From Clostridia bacterium (GTDB lineage Bacteria; Bacillota; Clostridia; Oscillospirales; Acutalibacteraceae): a stretch of 64,000 nt of DNA. The DNA lies in assembly GCA_017428525.1 (NCBI GenBank), contig JAFRQQ010000020.1, forward strand, positions 123,535 through 187,534, written 5' to 3'. Under the pieces are notes generated by a model that saw only the letters and a list, made by a program, of their open reading frames with translations, was not told where the DNA came from and did not search any database. Both the position numbers and the translations under genes were made by a program. Shown here piece by piece: positions 16,970-24,506 of this stretch; within the stretch, counting starts at the first letter, position 1, and the number at the start of each line of letters is the position of its first letter.

Positions 16970-18355
16970 ATGAAATATTATCTTGCCATCGATATCGGCG
17001 CTTCCTCCGGGCGGCACATTCTCGGCAGCGTGGAAGACGGCCGCATCGTGCTGGAGGAAATCTATCGCTTTGAAAACGCCATGCGCGAAGAAAACGGCAC
17101 GCTGATCTGGGATCTCGACAGCCTCACGCGCGAGGTGATCGCCGGCATCGCCGTGTGCAAGCAGCTGGGCAAGCTGCCTGCGACGGTCGCCATCGACACC
17201 TGGGGCGTGGACTATGTGCTGCTCGGCAAGGACGGCGCTCCCCTGCTGCCCGCCGTGGCTTACCGCGACAGCCGCACGGCGCCGGCGGTGGAGGCGGTCA
17301 ATCAGCGCATCCCGCTGCAGGAGCTCTATGCCAAAACCGGCATCTGGCCGCAGCCGTTCAACACGATCTATCAGCTCTGGTGCGACCGTGAAAGCGGCAA
17401 GCTCGCAAAGGCAAGCGCCGTTCTGCTCATGCCGGCCTATTTATCCTATGCGCTCACGGGCGTATGCATGAACGACTACACCGACGCGACGACCTCCGGA
17501 CTGATCAACGCCGAAACCAAAACCTGGGACGCATCGCTTCTGGACGCGCTCGGGCTCGATCCCGCGCTCTTTGCGCCGCCGGTGCTGCCCGGCACGGTCG
17601 TCGGCCCCTTCACGCCCGCCGTGCGGGAAGCCGTCGGCTTTGACGCCACCGTGCTCTGCGCGCCCGCGCACGACACGGCCGCCGCCGTGGCCGCCTGCCC
17701 GATCGATGAGGAAAGCATCTACATCTCCTCCGGCACCTGGTCGCTGATCGGCACGGAGAACCGCACGCCCACTCTGTCGGAAGCGGCGCGTCTGGCCGGC
17801 TTCACAAACGAAGGCGGCGTGGAATATCATTACCGTTTCCTGAAGAACATCATGGGCATGTGGCTCTTCCAGAATATTCGCAAGAATCTGAACAAACAAT
17901 ACACCTATGACGAGATGATGGCCATGGCGCAGGCCAGCAGCTACACCCGGACCTTTGACTGCAACGATCCCTCCCTGCTTGCGCCGGAGAATATGATCGC
18001 CGCCATCCGCGCGCTGCTCGGCGCGCCGGAGCTGCCGCTGGGCGACGTGCTCAGCAGCGTGTATCACTCCCTCGCGCATTCCTATGACACGGCGATCCGC
18101 GAGATCGAAACGCTCAGCAATAAAACGGTGAGCCGCATTCTGATCGTGGGCGGCGGGAGCAAGGACCGCTATCTGAACGAGCTGACTGCGCGCGTGACCG
18201 GCAAGCCGGTCTACACAGGGCTTTCGGAGGCGACGGCGCTGGGCAACCTGCTCTCGCAGATCATGCAGGATACCGGCTGCTCTCTGGCCGAGGGCCGCGC
18301 GCTGATCGCGGACTCCTTCCGGATCCGCTGCGAAGCGATGCCGGACGCGGAATAA
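16970..18355 (+). CDS. rhaB: Rhamnulokinase-like FGGY carbohydrate kinase
   Basis: The 461-residue kinase follows the RhaB pattern: IDIGASSGRHILG is the first phosphate-binding strand (with the Arg-His pair of RhaB), VAIDTWGVDYVLL and SGTWSLIGTE are hallmark rhamnulokinase segments, and IVGGGSKDRYLNEL closes the adenosine site. RhaB phosphorylates L-rhamnulose at C1 in L-rhamnose breakdown. No rhaA, rhaD or rhamnose transporter is adjacent, so assignment rests on the sequence only and related 6-deoxy sugars remain possible. Start ATG 16970 is preferred to an upstream ATG at 16925 that would begin before the transcript. Confidence 0.85.
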   Translation: MKYYLAIDIGASSGRHILGSVEDGRIVLEEIYRFENAMREENGTLIWDLDSLTREVIAGIAVCKQLGKLPATVAIDTWGVDYVLLGKDGAPLLPAVAYRDSRTAPAVEAVNQRIPLQELYAKTGIWPQPFNTIYQLWCDRESGKLAKASAVLLMPAYLSYALTGVCMNDYTDATTSGLINAETKTWDASLLDALGLDPALFAPPVLPGTVVGPFTPAVREAVGFDATVLCAPAHDTAAAVAACPIDEESIYISSGTWSLIGTENRTPTLSEAARLAGFTNEGGVEYHYRFLKNIMGMWLFQNIRKNLNKQYTYDEMMAMAQASSYTRTFDCNDPSLLAPENMIAAIRALLGAPELPLGDVLSSVYHSLAHSYDTAIREIETLSNKTVSRILIVGGGSKDRYLNELTARVTGKPVYTGLSEATALGNLLSQIMQDTGCSLAEGRALIADSFRIRCEAMPDAE

Positions 18356-18424
18356 TCCTTTTTTCTGATTCGGAATATATTTAGAAAAATCTGGGAAAAC
18401 CGGCGCTATTTCATTAAAAAAGCC

Positions 18425-18453
18425 TTGATTTTTCGATAAATGTATGATAGAAT
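18425..18453 (+). promoter_or_regulatory. Upstream promoter of the XRE regulator
   Basis: TTGATT, 17 bp, TAGAAT. It would give a leader of about 115 bases to the regulator gene. Confidence 0.7.
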
Positions 18454-18493
18454 AGCGTTCGAAAGCATGAATTCTGTCGGTTTTAAGATGCGA

Positions 18494-18522
18494 TTTACAA
18501 GATTATACAATCTGTATATATT
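18494..18522 (+). promoter_or_regulatory. Second XRE promoter with a palindromic operator in its spacer
   Basis: TTTACA (18494-18499), 17 bp, TATATT (18517-18522). The spacer contains the perfect dyad TATACA-ATC-TGTATA (18504-18518), and another TGTATA half-site follows at 18545-18550. The position suits autorepression by the helix-turn-helix product. Confidence 0.6.
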
Positions 18523-18575
18523 TCGACACTTTCAGCTTTAAAACTGTATATTTTATCTGGATATAGGAGGATACT

Positions 18576-18824
18576 ATGAGAATCAGAACACAAGCACTGG
18601 GCAACCGCAACATCATCGGCGCAAAAGTGGAGGCGCGCCGCAAGGCCATGAATATGAAGCAGAAGGATCTGCTGCTGCTCCTGCAGATCAAAGGCCTTGA
18701 CATCAACGCCTCCGGTCTTTCCAAGCTGGAAGGCCAGCTCAGATACGTCACGGATTTTGAGCTCAAGGCGCTTTCGGAAGCGCTGGAGATGAGCGTCAAC
18801 GAGCTGCTGGGCATCCAGGACTGA
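18576..18824 (+). CDS. XRE-family helix-turn-helix regulator (82 residues)
   Basis: A small Cro/C1-type DNA-binding protein. The helix-turn-helix spans about residues 15-70 (IGAKVEARRKAMNMKQKDL, then INASGLSKLEGQLRYVTD, ending MSVNELLGI). The spacing and the NASGLSKLEG recognition helix fit the family. There is no effector domain, so it may respond to level only. AGGAGG precedes the ATG. It sits between two sugar kinase genes but has its own promoter and terminator. Confidence 0.88.
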   Translation: MRIRTQALGNRNIIGAKVEARRKAMNMKQKDLLLLLQIKGLDINASGLSKLEGQLRYVTDFELKALSEALEMSVNELLGIQD

Positions 18825-18850
18825 TCATCTTCTTTTATTCAATCATCACG

Positions 18851-18884
18851 GAAGCTGCGTCTGACCGACGCGGCTTCTTTTTTC
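18851..18884 (+). terminator. Terminator of the XRE gene
   Basis: An 11-bp stem with one G-T pair (18851-18861 with 18867-18877) followed by a T-run. Confidence 0.9.
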
Positions 18885-18908
18885 ATGGGCCGGATGCGGA
18901 ATTTCCGC

Positions 18909-18937
18909 TTGACGGCGGGCATGGGGTTTGATACAAT
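18909..18937 (+). promoter_or_regulatory. Promoter of the second FGGY kinase
   Basis: TTGACG, 17 bp, TACAAT, about 40 bp before the start codon; AAAGGATG precedes the ATG. Confidence 0.8.
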
Positions 18938-18975
18938 AAAAACAGCAAACCAAATTCTCAAAAGGATGTGTCGAT

Positions 18976-20550
18976 ATGGCAACGATTTCTCTGAAAGACT
19001 GCGCGCTCGGCATCGAGCTGGGCTCCACCCGCATCAAGGCGGTTCTGATCGACCGCAGTCACGCGCCCGTCGCATCGGGCAGCTACGACTGGGAAAACAA
19101 ATATGAAAACGGCGTGTGGACCTACGCGCTTTCTGAGGTGCAGACCGGTCTGCAGGGGGCGTTTGCCGCGCTGAAGGCGGATGTGCAGGCGAAATTCGGC
19201 CTGACGATGACCACCGTCGGCGCCATCGGCATCAGCGGCATGATGCACGGCTATCTCCCCTTCGACCGCGACGGAAAGCTCCTTGCCCCCTTCCGCACCT
19301 GGCGCAACACGATCACCGGGCAGGCGGCGGCGGAGCTGAGCGAGCTGTTCAATTTCAATATTCCGCAGCGCTGGAGCATCGCGCATCTCTATCAGGCGAT
19401 GCTCAACGGTGAGGCGCATGTGCCGCAGATTGCCTGCATCGAAACGCTGGCCGCCTATGTCCACTGGCAGCTGACGGGCGAGCGTGTGATCGGCATCGGC
19501 GAGGCCTCCGGCATGTTTCCGATCGACAGCACGGTCAACGCCTATGACGCGGGCATGCTGACCGCTTTCAACGCGCGCGCCGCAGAGATCGGCTATCCTG
19601 TCGATATCGCCGCGCTCCTGCCGCGCATTCTGCCCGCAGGCGCGCCCGCCGGCACGCTGACTGCGGACGGCGCGAAGCTGCTCGATCCGGCCGGCGATCT
19701 GCAGCCGGGCATCCCGCTCTGTCCGCCCGAGGGCGACGCAGGCACCGGCATGGTGGCCACAAACGCCGTCGCCGCGCGCACCGGCAATATTTCCGCCGGC
19801 ACGTCGATCTTCCTCATGGCGGTGCTCGAGCACGCGCTCTCCGGGCGCTATGAAGCGATCGACATGGTCACAACGCCCACCGGCAAGCCCGTGGCCATGG
19901 TGCACTGCAACAACTGCTCCGGCGAAATCGACGCCTGGGCGGGCCTGCTCAAACAATTCTGCGAGCGCATGGGCTGCAGCTGCAGCATTTATCAGGTGCT
20001 CGACCAGTTCTTTGCCGAGGCGCTGGAGGGCGACGCGGATTGCGGCGGGCTCGTGCCCTTCAACTATCTGTCCGGCGAAGTGATCACCGGCCTCAACAGC
20101 GGGCGTCCCCTCTTTGTGCGCCGCCCGGACAGCCGCTTCACGCTGCAGAATTTCGCGCGCGCGCAGCTTGCGTCCGCGGCCGCTACGCTGAGCATCGGCA
20201 TGGAGATCCTGCACAAAGAAAACGTCACGCTCGACCGTCTGCTCGGGCACGGCGGCTATTTCAAGGCGCCGCTGGCCGGCCAGACCGTGATGGCCGCCGC
20301 GCTGAATACGCCGGTTTCCGTCATGAAGACCGCCGGCGAGGGCGGCCCGTGGGGTATGGCGATCCTGGCCGCGTTCATGAAAAACGGCAGCGGGGAAACG
20401 CTTGAGGACTACCTCGACGCGCAGGTCTTCGCCGCGCAGGACGCCGTGACGGTCGATCCGGACCCGGCGCAGGTCGCGGGCTATCAGGCCTTCCTTGCCG
20501 ACTACAAACGCGCGCTCGCGGCGGAAAAAGCGGCCGTGGAAGCCTTCTGA
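18976..20550 (+). CDS. FGGY-family carbohydrate kinase, substrate unknown
   Basis: A 524-residue sugar kinase of the FGGY/ASKHA superfamily. [16 protein letters not shown] is the phosphate-1 loop, [16 protein letters not shown] carries the segment around the sugar site, [13 protein letters not shown] is a phosphate-2 region, and [11 protein letters not shown] with [15 protein letters not shown] forms the C-terminal adenosine site. It differs from the rhamnulokinase upstream and from classical XylB or AraB in length and motifs. Clostridial relatives are usually annotated only as ATPase or carbohydrate kinase. It is monocistronic, bounded by its promoter and a terminator. Confidence 0.85.
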   Translation: MATISLKDCALGIELGSTRIKAVLIDRSHAPVASGSYDWENKYENGVWTYALSEVQTGLQGAFAALKADVQAKFGLTMTTVGAIGISGMMHGYLPFDRDGKLLAPFRTWRNTITGQAAAELSELFNFNIPQRWSIAHLYQAMLNGEAHVPQIACIETLAAYVHWQLTGERVIGIGEASGMFPIDSTVNAYDAGMLTAFNARAAEIGYPVDIAALLPRILPAGAPAGTLTADGAKLLDPAGDLQPGIPLCPPEGDAGTGMVATNAVAARTGNISAGTSIFLMAVLEHALSGRYEAIDMVTTPTGKPVAMVHCNNCSGEIDAWAGLLKQFCERMGCSCSIYQVLDQFFAEALEGDADCGGLVPFNYLSGEVITGLNSGRPLFVRRPDSRFTLQNFARAQLASAAATLSIGMEILHKENVTLDRLLGHGGYFKAPLAGQTVMAAALNTPVSVMKTAGEGGPWGMAILAAFMKNGSGETLEDYLDAQVFAAQDAVTVDPDPAQVAGYQAFLADYKRALAAEKAAVEAF

Positions 20551-20567
20551 TTCACAGCAACAAAAAC

Positions 20568-20610
20568 AGCGTCGACGTCAGGCGGTCTGCCGGGCGTCGA
20601 CGCTTTCTTA
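20568..20610. terminator. Terminator between FGGY kinase and PHP phosphoesterase
   Basis: AGCGTCGACG (20568-20577) pairs with CGTCGACGCT (20595-20604) and is followed by TTTCTTATAT on the plus strand. The genes converge here. Confidence 0.8.
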
Positions 20611-20621
20611 TATCTGTTTTT

Positions 20622-22007
20622 TTATCTGTCGGCAATCAGATCCCAGAGCAGCTTGAGGATCACAAAGAAGCGCAGGCTGAAGAACTGATTGGACAGTCGC
20701 TTGGCCGTAGCGGCGGAGGATTCATCTCGGACATATTCTTCCGGCGCGCTGCCGTCGTCGATCGTGAACGCCTGCGTGAGCGTGACGCCGCCCTCGCCCA
20801 TCAGCTGGCAGCGGATATAAAGGAAGTCTTCCGCGCCGTCGATCGCGTCGAGATCGATCGTATATTCGCCCGCGCCGTTCACCTGCGCGGTGTCGATCAC
20901 ATTGCCGTTTGCCACCCAGCGCAGATCGTTTGCGTTTTCATATCCGACCGTTACTTTATGCCCGTCCACGCGAATGTCGGTGAACATCGGAATCGGCAGG
21001 TCCGTATCGCGCACGTCCATGCTCTCCGCCGGGCCGAATTTTTCGGTATCCGCGCGGATGCAGCGCGTGACCATGAAGAACGCGCCGGACTGCATGGTTT
21101 CCTTGACCTTTTCGGCCGTGTTTTCCTCCATCATGAAGACCGAGTAGGAGGAATCCACATCCCGCAGATAATGCGTATCGCCGTTGGAGAAGCCGATCAC
21201 GCGTTTGCCGTAGGGCAGGCAGGCCATCAGCAGATTATCCCAGGTGTCGCGGTCATAGCCGGTGGTGCCGTTGTGCTCGTTGAACACCTCCATGCCCAGG
21301 CAGCAGTCATAGCGCAGCAGGATATCCGCAAAGTACGCGATCTTCTCCGGGTCGGAGCAGTTTGCGCGGTCGGAATTGCTGTTGAGCCAGTCGCCGGGAT
21401 GATTGATGAAGCACAGCGCGCCGTAATGATCCGTCAGACGCACGGCGCCCTCATAGTCGTTTTCGTAGCCGAGATAATTGTCGCCCGCGTGCGGCGGGAG
21501 GAAAATCGCGTTGACGTGATCCTTCGTGATAGTCAGCGCGTTCAGCTCGTTGCCGCCGGTAATGCAGGTCATGCCGCGCCCGCGCGCCGCGCCGTCCACG
21601 GGATAGTCGCCGCTCTGCAGGGCCGCAAATTCCTCATCCGTGAAGTAATGCACGGTGTGGCCGATGATGCGCTGATAGAGATACAGCGGGATCTCGGTCG
21701 GCTTTTCGTTCCAGGGCTTGCCGGTAACGCCGTGATCCGTCATGGCGAGGAAATCATAGCCTTGATAATAATATTCCAGAATCATATCGCGGTAATCCAC
21801 CTGCGCGTCGCTGACAAAGGAATGCGTGTGCAGGTTGCCCTTATATGCGCCCCAGGCGCCGTCGCCCGACCAGACGACGTCGGCATAGGGCGAAACGATC
21901 GTGTAATCCGCCGGCGCGTCGATCGCAGCGGCTGCACCCGCAAGCGAAGGAAGCAAAAGCACGGCGCAAAGCAGGACGGCAAGGCCGGCGCGGAATCGTT
22001 TTCTCAT
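20622..22007 (-). CDS. Exported PHP-domain phosphoesterase
   Basis: An N-terminal signal peptide (positive start, hydrophobic core, AGAAAA near residue 28) precedes a PHP-type metal hydrolase domain. GNLHTHSFVSDAQ gives the first metal-binding HxH, MTDHGV the second motif, and a later CLGMEVFNEH and FSNGDTHYL supply further metal ligands. After the domain, about 100 residues form a beta-rich segment with no clear family, and the last 20 residues are hydrophobic and aromatic (FFVILKLLWDLIADR), like tails of other exported proteins here. Substrate is unknown. It has its own consensus promoter. Confidence 0.85.
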   Translation of the reverse strand: MRKRFRAGLAVLLCAVLLLPSLAGAAAAIDAPADYTIVSPYADVVWSGDGAWGAYKGNLHTHSFVSDAQVDYRDMILEYYYQGYDFLAMTDHGVTGKPWNEKPTEIPLYLYQRIIGHTVHYFTDEEFAALQSGDYPVDGAARGRGMTCITGGNELNALTITKDHVNAIFLPPHAGDNYLGYENDYEGAVRLTDHYGALCFINHPGDWLNSNSDRANCSDPEKIAYFADILLRYDCCLGMEVFNEHNGTTGYDRDTWDNLLMACLPYGKRVIGFSNGDTHYLRDVDSSYSVFMMEENTAEKVKETMQSGAFFMVTRCIRADTEKFGPAESMDVRDTDLPIPMFTDIRVDGHKVTVGYENANDLRWVANGNVIDTAQVNGAGEYTIDLDAIDGAEDFLYIRCQLMGEGGVTLTQAFTIDDGSAPEEYVRDESSAATAKRLSNQFFSLRFFVILKLLWDLIADR

Positions 22008-22038
22008 AGCGTTCAGCTCCTTATTCGTTTATAAATGG

Positions 22039-22067
22039 ATTATAACACAGTTGCGCGGAAGTTGCAA
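22039..22067 (-). promoter_or_regulatory. Promoter of the exported PHP gene
   Basis: TTGCAA, 17 bp, TATAAT on the minus strand, about 32 bp before the start codon, with AAGGAGC as ribosome site. Confidence 0.88.
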
Positions 22068-22116
22068 CAATTCCGCCGGATTATTTTCGCCCTGTTTCCT
22101 TCCCGTGCATGAGAAA

Positions 22117-22143
22117 CGGCCCGCATCGCGCGGATGCGGGCCG
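22117..22143 (-). terminator. Hairpin after the 28-residue peptide gene
   Basis: A perfect 11-bp GC-rich stem (22117-22127 with 22133-22143), loop of 5. On the minus strand it is followed only by TTTCTC, so termination may be partial. It begins 17 bases after the peptide stop codon. Confidence 0.6.
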
Positions 22144-22160
22144 GGCATAATTTCTTTTCA

Positions 22161-22247
22161 TCAGTTGAACAGGAACAGAATGCTCACAAAGAACGAAGAC
22201 ACAACATCCAGCATACCGTCAAAGAACGTCGTGATCATATCCAGCAT
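22161..22247 (-). CDS. 28-residue hydrophobic peptide gene with its own promoter
   Basis: An ATG at 22247 is preceded by AAAGGAGGG at ideal distance and opens a 28-codon frame ending in TGA at 22161. The peptide consists of two related 11-residue units, MLDMITTFFDG and MLDVVSSFFVS, and then ILFLFN. It has no Lys or Arg, three Asp, and eight Phe, so it would be a hydrophobic or amphipathic membrane helix. Its pattern resembles the C-terminal tails of exported proteins in this window. A perfect promoter (22311-22339) and a downstream hairpin make it a complete monocistronic gene. Function is unknown; membrane-acting small peptide or type I toxin-like peptide are possibilities without proof. Confidence 0.7.
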   Translation of the reverse strand: MLDMITTFFDGMLDVVSSFFVSILFLFN

Positions 22248-22310
22248 CGTTTTTCCCTCCTTTCCTGTATTCAAGACTGTCGGCAGTCATGTGGTAAATT
22301 TTACGTTATA

Positions 22311-22339
22311 ATTATACCATGTTTTGTTAAATAATGCAA
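22311..22339 (-). promoter_or_regulatory. Promoter of the 28-residue peptide gene
   Basis: TTGCAT (22334-22339), 17 bp, TATAAT (22311-22316) on the minus strand. It is divergent from the esterase promoter, with the -35 boxes 28 bp apart. Confidence 0.85.
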
Positions 22340-22367
22340 GGGATTGTTTCGCGATCGCGCGCAGCCG

Positions 22368-22396
22368 TTGCAATTTTGCCGCTTTTATGCTAAACT
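22368..22396 (+). promoter_or_regulatory. Promoter of the exported esterase
   Basis: TTGCAA, 17 bp, TAAACT, about 65 bp before the start codon. Confidence 0.7.
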
Positions 22397-22460
22397 GGAA
22401 ATCAGGAAGCGCGCGCATGGCGCTTTCAAAGGGAAAACGAGAGAAAATGAAGGGAGAACC

Positions 22461-23525
22461 ATGATGAAGAAAGGACTCTGCATCCTCATAAGCATGCTCA
22501 TCGCGGTCGGCTGCACCGCGATCGGGTTCGCCGCGGACCCGAAGGATCTGCCCGCGCTCAAGGCGAAATTTGCCGACGGCGTCGGGCCGCAGGTCAACGG
22601 ACTGTCGGTCGATTATGTTTATTACGCGCCCGAACATCCGCAGGGCGCGCTGCCGCTCGTGGTCTATTTTCACGGCGCCGGACAGGGCGGCGCACCGCGC
22701 GCGCAGATTGAAGAAAACAACTTTCCCCTGTGGGCAAGCGCGGACATTCAGCAACGCTTTGCCGGCGGCGGCGCCTATCTGCTCGTACCCAGAAGCCAGG
22801 AGGAAAACGGCGACTACTGGAGCGACGCCTATGTTGAGAGCGTCAAGGCGGCGATCGACGATTTCATCGCGCGGCACGCGGGCAAAATCGATCTGACGCG
22901 CATCTATGTCGGCGGCTTTTCGATGGGCGGCAAAATGACGTTCAAGATGGCGTCAAGCTATCCGGATTATTTCGCCGCGGCCTTCCCGCTTTGCCCGGCC
23001 TACGCGCCGAGCGACGCGCAGATTGCGGCGATCGCGGAGCTGCCGGTCTGGCTGATCGTCAGCCGGTTTGACATCATCGCCGGTTACTACACGTTTTCGC
23101 AGGATATCTGGGAACGACTGTGCGCGCAGACGCATGTGCCGGCGGCGTGCCGGCTCACGCTCTTCGGCCGCGTGAAATATCCGGACGGCAAAAACACATC
23201 GAGCAATCATTTTGTCTGGTTCGCGCTCGCGAACGATTTGTTCACCTATGACGAAGGACGCTATCCCAACGCCGTCACGACTGACGCTGCCGGCAACGAA
23301 ATCGTGCTGCAAAGCCCCGACGGCGTGGTCGCCTGGCTCTGCAGCCACACCTCGGACTACGCCGGGCAGACCCTTGCGCCCAACGGCACGCTCGACTGCA
23401 ATCCGGATGAAGGCTACAGCCGCGCCGTGAATATCCTTCGCGCGCTCTTCCCGCTTGTGGCCGACGCAATCGGCACGTTTTTCACCGACCTGTGGGCCGG
23501 CGTCAAAGGTCTGTTTATTAAATAA
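22461..23525 (+). CDS. Exported alpha/beta hydrolase (carboxylesterase type) with C-terminal tail
   Basis: A signal peptide (MMKKGLCILISMLIAVGC, cleavage near GFAA) leads into an alpha/beta hydrolase resembling LpqC/feruloyl-esterase-like poly-ester hydrolases: PLVVYFHGAGQGG is the oxyanion region, YVGGFSMGGKMTF has the nucleophile Ser, and SRFDIIAGY and SSNHFVWF suit the Asp and His. It ends in the aromatic amphipathic helix FFTDLWAGVKGLFIK, nearly superposable on the metallophosphoesterase tail at 10028. Two ATG codons (22461, 22464) follow the AGGGAG site; the first is given. A Cys occurs at the end of the signal (VGCTA), so a lipoprotein is possible but the motif is weak. Confidence 0.85.
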   Translation: MMKKGLCILISMLIAVGCTAIGFAADPKDLPALKAKFADGVGPQVNGLSVDYVYYAPEHPQGALPLVVYFHGAGQGGAPRAQIEENNFPLWASADIQQRFAGGGAYLLVPRSQEENGDYWSDAYVESVKAAIDDFIARHAGKIDLTRIYVGGFSMGGKMTFKMASSYPDYFAAAFPLCPAYAPSDAQIAAIAELPVWLIVSRFDIIAGYYTFSQDIWERLCAQTHVPAACRLTLFGRVKYPDGKNTSSNHFVWFALANDLFTYDEGRYPNAVTTDAAGNEIVLQSPDGVVAWLCSHTSDYAGQTLAPNGTLDCNPDEGYSRAVNILRALFPLVADAIGTFFTDLWAGVKGLFIK

Positions 23526-23546
23526 TATTCAATTGCAATTTAATTG

Positions 23547-23592
23547 CAGCACGCTGCGGGACACACCGGCTTTTCCTGCGGCGTGCTGTTTT
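23547..23592. terminator. Terminator between esterase and sigG
   Basis: A 14-bp stem with two G-T pairs (23547-23560 with 23575-23588) is followed by TTTTC on the plus strand. The genes converge and the T-run touches the sigG stop codon. Confidence 0.85.
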
Positions 23593-24371
23593 CATTCACC
23601 CTCGGTCTGCGCTTTGATGCGCCGGATCGCGCCTTTTTCCAGCCGGGAGACCTGCGCCTGTGAGATGCCGATCTCCTCGGCGACCTCCATCTGCGTTTTC
23701 CCCTGCATGAAGCGCAGAAACAGGATCTGCTTCTCGCGCGGTCTGAGCGCCGCGAGCGCCTCGCGCAGCAGCAGCTCATCGAGCCAGCAGGCCTCCCCTT
23801 CCCGATCGCCGATCTGATCCATGACATAGATCGTATCGCCCCCGTCGGCATAGACCGGCTCGCTGAGCGAAAGCGGCTCGACGATTGCGTCAAGCGCCAG
23901 CACGACCTCCTCGCGCGTCAGCCCGAGCTCCCGCGCGATTTCCTCCGGCGTCGGCTCCCGCTCGAGCTCCCCGATCAGCCGCTCGCGCACCTGCATGGCA
24001 TGGTAGGCCGTGTCGCGCATCGACCGGCTCACGCGCACGGGGTTATTGTCCCGCAGGTGGCGGCGCACCTCCCCAATAATCATGGGACACGCATACGTGG
24101 AGAATTTCACATTTAAGCCCACGTCAAAATGGTCGATCGCTTTCATCAGACCGATGCAGCCGACCTGAAACAGATCGTCCGCGTTTTCGCCGCGGTTGGA
24201 AAAACGCTGAATCACGCTGAGCACCAGCCGCAGATTGCCGAGCACGAGCCGCTCGCGCGCCTGCGCATCCCCGGCGCGCGCCTTGCGCAGCAGCGCCATT
24301 TTTTCATCCTCCCGCAGCACCTGCAGCCGCGCGGTATCCACGCCGCAGATCTCCACCTTGTTGAATTGCAA
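23592..24371 (-). CDS. sigG: RNA polymerase forespore sigma factor SigG
   Basis: SigG directs late forespore transcription during endospore formation. The 259 residues match B. subtilis SigG in length. Diagnostic features are NKVEICGVDT at the N-terminus, NLRLVLSVIQRF (region 2.1), DDLFQVGCIGLMKAIDHFD (region 2.2-2.3), KFSTYACPMIIGE and RDNNPVRVSRSMRD (region 3), and GKTQMEVAEEIGISQAQVSR (region 4.2). The start is a TTG at 24371, which gives MQFNKVEICG and has GGGGTGA just upstream; the in-frame ATG at 24404 would add 11 residues without a ribosome site. The usual sigE/spoIIGA partners are not next to it. No clear SigF or SigG promoter could be identified by eye upstream. Confidence 0.95.
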   Translation of the reverse strand: MQFNKVEICGVDTARLQVLREDEKMALLRKARAGDAQARERLVLGNLRLVLSVIQRFSNRGENADDLFQVGCIGLMKAIDHFDVGLNVKFSTYACPMIIGEVRRHLRDNNPVRVSRSMRDTAYHAMQVRERLIGELEREPTPEEIARELGLTREEVVLALDAIVEPLSLSEPVYADGGDTIYVMDQIGDREGEACWLDELLLREALAALRPREKQILFLRFMQGKTQMEVAEEIGISQAQVSRLEKGAIRRIKAQTEGE

Positions 24372-24506
24372 AAAATCACCCCGATCCAAGCGTTTGCAAT
24401 ACAAGTATTGCCGCTTTGCATCGGGGTTATTTGCGCTGACATATTTTATTATTTGCGGAAAAGATTCACTCGGGCGCGAATCCGGTCGAAAGCGGGTCCG
24501 GCGGCG

